A stretch of 24,491 nucleotides of DNA, taken from Reticulitermes lucifugus (taxonomy: Eukaryota; Arthropoda; Insecta; Blattodea; Rhinotermitidae). The stretch covers positions 13,397 to 37,887 of the forward strand of contig JAKCWW010005137.1 in the NCBI GenBank assembly GCA_026260175.1, given 5' to 3'. The translations under genes were made by a program, and so were the position numbers. Under the pieces are notes generated by a model that saw nothing but the letters and a program-made list of their open reading frames with translations, had not been told where the DNA came from and ran no database searches. Within the stretch, counting starts at the first letter, position 1, and every line of letters begins with the position of its first letter. This document shows positions 20,076 through 24,491 of this stretch, one piece after another.

Positions 20076-23000
20076 CCATTATTAGTCAATCTGTTATATC
20101 GACGTTGCTTCTGAAGAAGTACATTATGCCTCTTACACATTCCCAAAAAGTGGTATACTGTACTGAGTGTGGCTGAATGGTTTGGCCAATAATACGACCT
20201 CCTCTTCTATCCATCCACTTATTCGAAAACTAGACCTTGAATAGTTGTTTGTGTCGAAATGTGAGGTCCGCGATCTTGCTTTAAGACAGAGGTTTCTGAA
20301 CAATGGTGCCACTTAACATTTGTGTCCTGCAAGGTGGATATATATAAATATATATATACATATATCCCCACTGAAATGGAGTAATTGCAGTCACATCCCA
20401 ATTCGCGTAAAGAATAAAGTTAGTGGAAACATTTTATCAATTTTATGTTTTTGTCGTAACATTACATAAAAGCCGCCGTTTCGACTATTATCCATATAAT
20501 GGGACTCATTTTCCGCCAGTAAAAGTGTTTTAGTGCTAATGCTGGTACGTAATATCAGCTCTTTTTGGTGTTTCGTACAGAGAACTATGACGTTCGGGCT
20601 CACCGCGAACGCACCCTGCAACTTCACCAACTTACCCACTCACACGCTCGCACACTCACTCACTCATAAGAATGTTATATAAGGTAAATTTTGCTCTTTC
20701 ACTTGATATGTATTTGCATATTTGTTATTTACTTATCTTTTATCACATTACGTCGTACTTTATATTGACCAATGACCTGAATCGTGAGTGGATAGAGTTT
20801 TGGAACTTGCTTGGGTGTCAGTCACAAATACAAAATTCCGGAATAAGAATTCCTCTGAGACAGACGACAAATTCTTTTCAGGCAAGGCCGTGAAGTCGGC
20901 GTTGAGTAGCCCTGTGTTAGTGTCTCTGTCTCTCGAATTTGGAATGAGGACCTTCTGCCGCCCGCACCCTTTCAACAGATCCCACATCGTAACCGCAGAC
21001 TCTATTCCCTTCTAAATTGTAATGATTATAATTAAGTGTACCCTCTCTCTTCGGCGTGCTTTTTGCCCCCCGCAATTATACGTCGATTACATTAGCTTTA
21101 TCTCAAAACAAAATTCTCAAGGTAATCGGAAGAGATTGCTTTAAATTTCTGTAATTGTTTTCTCTGTCTTTTAACAGATATACCATTTAGTTTGCTTTAA
21201 CCTGTTAAAGCCTAGTGGTTACTTTATTTACCACCAGGTTTAACATTAAAAATTCTACTATCTGCCCACACAGTATATTTATGTGTTTTGTATTTATCTC
21301 TCAACAAACAACGTTTTTTTCCCTAAACAACACTGGCTTTTTTTCATAACCGTGACTGAAAGTGTTTACTGCGCGGTTCGGGCTCATTTTTGAAATACTC
21401 TTCAGGTTGTTCTTACTCTTTGAAGGTTTAAAGAACATTCCATTGCTTGTTTGTAGCATACCAACTACAGGATTTCTGGAAGGATTACTTACCATGTAAT
21501 CACATACGCTGATGTTGAATGACTACCAGTAAAGTGTGCCTTTTGAAAAAATAATTGCATTTAGGCGTCATATGACTTTCCATGGCAGCTTTCCTCAGTC
21601 TTCATTACCTGGAGTTGGAATAAAATACAGTTGTCTCTCCTGTACAATAAACTGAGGGCTGAGTGAATATTGTAAAGTACCTACGCGAGATTTTTTGACT
21701 AGTTGCACGACTGTCGTCAACATCTCTGAGAGACTGTTTTAAACTTTACGTTACTTGTACCGTACATTTTTAATTATATATATGTTATGCAGACAAATGT
21801 ACACAGACTGTTTTAACTTATGTAAGCAGTTAATCTTTCGCTTAGTATTTACCATATTAAAAATGTTTGAAATGGAGTTGTAGATTCATCTGGGGTCTGT
21901 AAATTTGTCAGGTAATAATAAGTCGTTTTTGAAAAACCGGTAAATTTCGATTTAAGTTTCTTGTAGAATAAAGATTACATAGAATCGACTAAGTTTCCAG
22001 ATCAGATTTCCCGAAGAACTATTTTTGTTGATGGTCAGTACAAAATTTAATCGAAGTTCATTCAGTAGGTTCGAAGATGTTATAGGCGGACAGATCGACG
22101 AAAGCGGTTTCAGTTTGCGCATTACCTGTGTGAACTTACAAGACATAACTCCTCGTAAATTGGAGATTGTGCTCAAATACGTTGGGTTCAATGTGATTAT
22201 AATTATAATTAAAGTAATTGTGTGAGACTTGACGATTTCACAGCGACTGGAAGTGATAAAATCTTATCCGCCGATTAGCCATATCATTTCATAATTTCGG
22301 AGTCTAAGTCGGAGTTTCGGAGTCTTATTTGTCTCCGACATGAGGGAATGGTATTATGACCAAATAATGTGCAACACCGAGGCTCTCTACTCTCTTTGAA
22401 GAGAGGGTATGTGTGTTTGTACACGTAGCCCTTGTGACTACCAACATTTGTCTTCAGCGGTGGAAAGACGTTAATTGATCGGCAACAAATTTCCCCGAAC
22501 ATAATCATTATCAGCGTGTGTGCTTCAGTTATGAAATATAATTTTTTTCGGGCCGATTCTCGCACATGTCTGTATATACGCTAACAAGTGTGTCTACTCG
22601 GTAAACCCTCTTAATGACAGAGAGATACGTTGTCCCCAAAACCCTGGACTGCTATTCCGAATAGATATGGCCCGAGAAGATTTTTTCAGCAAAGTTGTGC
22701 TTGTGATATTTGGAAGGCTATGGCTTTTACTGCAGTTAAGTCTGCAGTCGTAAATAAATGTGACCGTCGTCAGTTTTCTGAAAATAGAAGCTTAAAGATT
22801 TTCATATCCCTGCAACGAAACATACTGCAAGCCAGTCCCTGTATATAACAGACACTAAATTTGTCCTAGAGAATGATACAGCGAACACTATTGAATAGCA
22901 ATTACCAGAAATGTAATACACCATACATCAGCGATAATTACACCATTGTCACAGAGGAACAGAAGCACCGAGACCATGTCAACACCATATAACTCACCCA

Positions 23001-23357
23001 CATCCAAAATATCTTGCTGCCTGCTATGACCTGACGAGCGTGAACGCTCAGGAGCTCCCTGATGAGATGTCATGTGCGTACCACACTGACCACAAATCGT
23101 GTTGCTTCATGAACATGTGGTGTAATTAATTTCCCCAAAACCGACGACATGTAACAGCACATTACTGCAAATAAAACGCATTTTTCATAACGTGAATAGT
23201 GTAGTCATACTCGCCTCGTAGTGTTACATGCGCGGTTTGCGGCTACTGAAAGGCCCCGTGTTCATGTTGAAACCTGTCGGCAGATATCGAAAGTCGACAA
23301 ATAACTTAGAAAATTTTCGCACTTTTAAAACCTACTAAATTGGTATAATATAACGTG
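20076..23357. other. long non-coding stretch
   Basis: No supported exon. An AT tract of TATATA words lies near 20338-20366. A hairpin of TTAAAGCCTAGTGGT (21205-21219) against ACCACCAGGTTTAA (21230-21243) is the only clear structure. Frames such as 20788-21015, 22284-22565 and 22888-23073 carry no recognisable motif. Locally repeated TCGGAGT words occur at about 22299-22325. Confidence 0.45.
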
Positions 23358-23640
23358 TATAAGCGCAACACAATAAAGACGTGAGGGATAGTGGAGGTTT
23401 GGCTCCACACATCTTTACGTCGGCACTAGATTGAGGTTATCGGTCGGCGTCACACCATGATCGCTTTACCCGCGATGAAAAAAATCCGCTATCAGATGGG
23501 AGGCTGTGTGGGTCCCAGAGCCGGTCTTAAGTCTGGAGAAGAACAAAGTTTCAGTCCTAAGGGTATTTAACCCCGATTGCCCGGTCATCCGGCTCGTAGT
23601 CTAGTGACTATATTGACTTAGCTGTCCCGAAAATGCGAAA
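23358..23640 (-). mobile_element. SINE family A copy, near full length, minus strand
   Basis: Minus strand: head GTCACTAGACTACGAGCCGG then ATGACCGGGC, GTCTTCTCC-like join, AGACTTAAGACCGGCTCTGG, CACACAGCCTCCCATCTG, GGGTAAAGCGATC, ACGCCGACCGATAACCTC, TCTAGTGCCGACGTAAAGAT, GTGTGGAGCCAAACCTCCAC and the tail CACGTCTTTATTGTGTTGCG. All main blocks occur in order. Confidence 0.78.
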
Positions 23641-24430
23641 CTCATTAGTCAGGATAGCGAAAACCAAATTCTTAATTTTGACATGGCGACAATACTCCGA
23701 ACTTCGCATACCGGATGTAATCATTTTAAGATTTCGGCGAAAATTCGGGTAGGCATGATTGATGTCATCTCTTCCGCTTCCGTAATGAGAGATCAGGTCT
23801 GTCAGTATTTCGTACTAATAAACTCAGTTATATTGATTACCAGAAGCGTTGACTCATCGCTTGAAATGTGTGAAGTGGTTAAAAACAATAACTACACTTC
23901 TTATCTCTGAGGACTGAATAGCTGAATCGACGGTACATGGTACATTTTTAAGAGCAAAATACAGGAGCGTATTTTTCTCTTGCTACTCTGGGCTAATTTA
24001 TGTATTATATGGGCTTAGTTTTCTTTTGTACAAGACCGTTTATAATCCCCACACAGAGCTTAATTTGTAATGAAATGCTTCCCCAAGGGAGAGGAATGTT
24101 TGCTACACCGCAGCATCCCCAGAAGTGATGCCGGGCATTTTACAGCAGGTTCAAAACATTTCAGGCAAACTTTACACGAGAGAGCTGTGAAGGGTTGTTT
24201 GGGAAAGGAGATGGGTGGTTACTCTTCCCCATCATTTATATATTGGGGGGGAGGGGAGTGGTGTGGAACAAATATTAAGCTACGAAACAGCTTTCCTTTG
24301 TGTAGTAATTGAAAAACTAGATGACACTACCGGACTGGCTCTGCTCTTGAAGTATCCAATAATTTTTAAACCAAAATATTCTTAAATTTATACTTAGTAT
24401 CTTCGTAATACACACAGTTAAAATAACGTA
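23641..24430. other. non-coding, nothing recognised
   Basis: Short frames at 23683-23910 and 24070-24312 show no domain or compositional support. A G-run lies near 24245-24256. Confidence 0.45.
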
Positions 24431-24431
24431 G

Positions 24432-24491
24432 AGCCGATCCCAGTGGCCGCGCGGTCTAAGGCGTGGGTCTTCGGCCGCTCGCTTACTAGGA
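24432..24491 (+). mobile_element. tRNA-like SINE head cut by the window end
   Basis: AGTGGCCGCGCGGTCTAAGG contains a strong box A of the tRNA-Leu/Ser type (TGGC...GCGGTCTAAGGCG). It is followed by GGCCGCTCGCTTACTAGGA. The box B and body would lie beyond the window. A true tRNA gene is possible but less likely, because the acceptor-arm side does not look like a canonical tRNA start. It differs from the family A head. Confidence 0.5.

Noticed and set aside
20108-20123. TTCTGAAGAAGTAC as a third LINE 3' end
   Set aside because: The match to the 3' end at 2155-2170 is only 14 bp and the following TCTGCTC block is missing.
19391-20146. Paired short ORFs on both strands as small genes
   Set aside because: They fall on SINE copies; conserved-looking peptides such as PPYAFMA are repeat-derived.

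Overview
This window is eukaryotic, most likely insect. It has one spliced gene, no operons or ribosome binding sites, an AT-rich background, a long gap of Ns, and many decayed interspersed repeats of arthropod type: tRNA-derived SINEs, short hAT-like inverted-repeat elements, non-LTR retrotransposon fragments and an IS630/Tc1/mariner-type transposase remnant. The SINE and LINE fragments resemble those I know from large hemimetabolous genomes (cockroaches, termites, stick insects). That placement is an inference from memory and is not proven by the sequence.

The only gene I can support lies on the minus strand. It reads from a coding exon at 8161-7543, across a 2,276-bp intron, into a terminal coding exon at 5266-4019. 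The join is in frame (phase 0) with GT/AG borders. The product is about 621 residues: signal peptide, cysteine-capped leucine-rich-repeat ectodomain with about 14-15 repeats, one transmembrane helix and a 75-residue cytoplasmic tail. It is a cell-surface LRR protein without visible Ig or kinase domains. A splice acceptor one base before the ATG indicates a 5' non-coding exon and promoter further right, which I could not locate. The intron holds a SINE just inside the donor and an intact-looking hAT-type MITE just inside the acceptor.

Layout: 1-2190 holds two 3' ends of one non-LTR retrotransposon family, a small tandem duplication and a hAT-like inverted-repeat element. 2190-4018 is non-coding flank, possibly including the 3' UTR. 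4019-8161 is the LRR gene with its intron. 8162-10740 is non-coding apart from a 137-bp inverted-repeat element. 10741-12330 is a transposon graveyard: a LINE endonuclease fragment, then a broken transposase invaded by a 29-bp minisatellite that runs into the assembly gap. 12331-24491 is repeat-rich non-coding DNA with most copies of one SINE family, two further hAT-like ends, an (AC)n microsatellite and a perfect 32-bp palindrome.

I found no convincing new multi-gene system. The most interesting signals are the minisatellite grown out of the transposase coding sequence, the nine-copy SINE family with a conserved body, the short symmetric elements, and the LRR receptor's distinctive tail.
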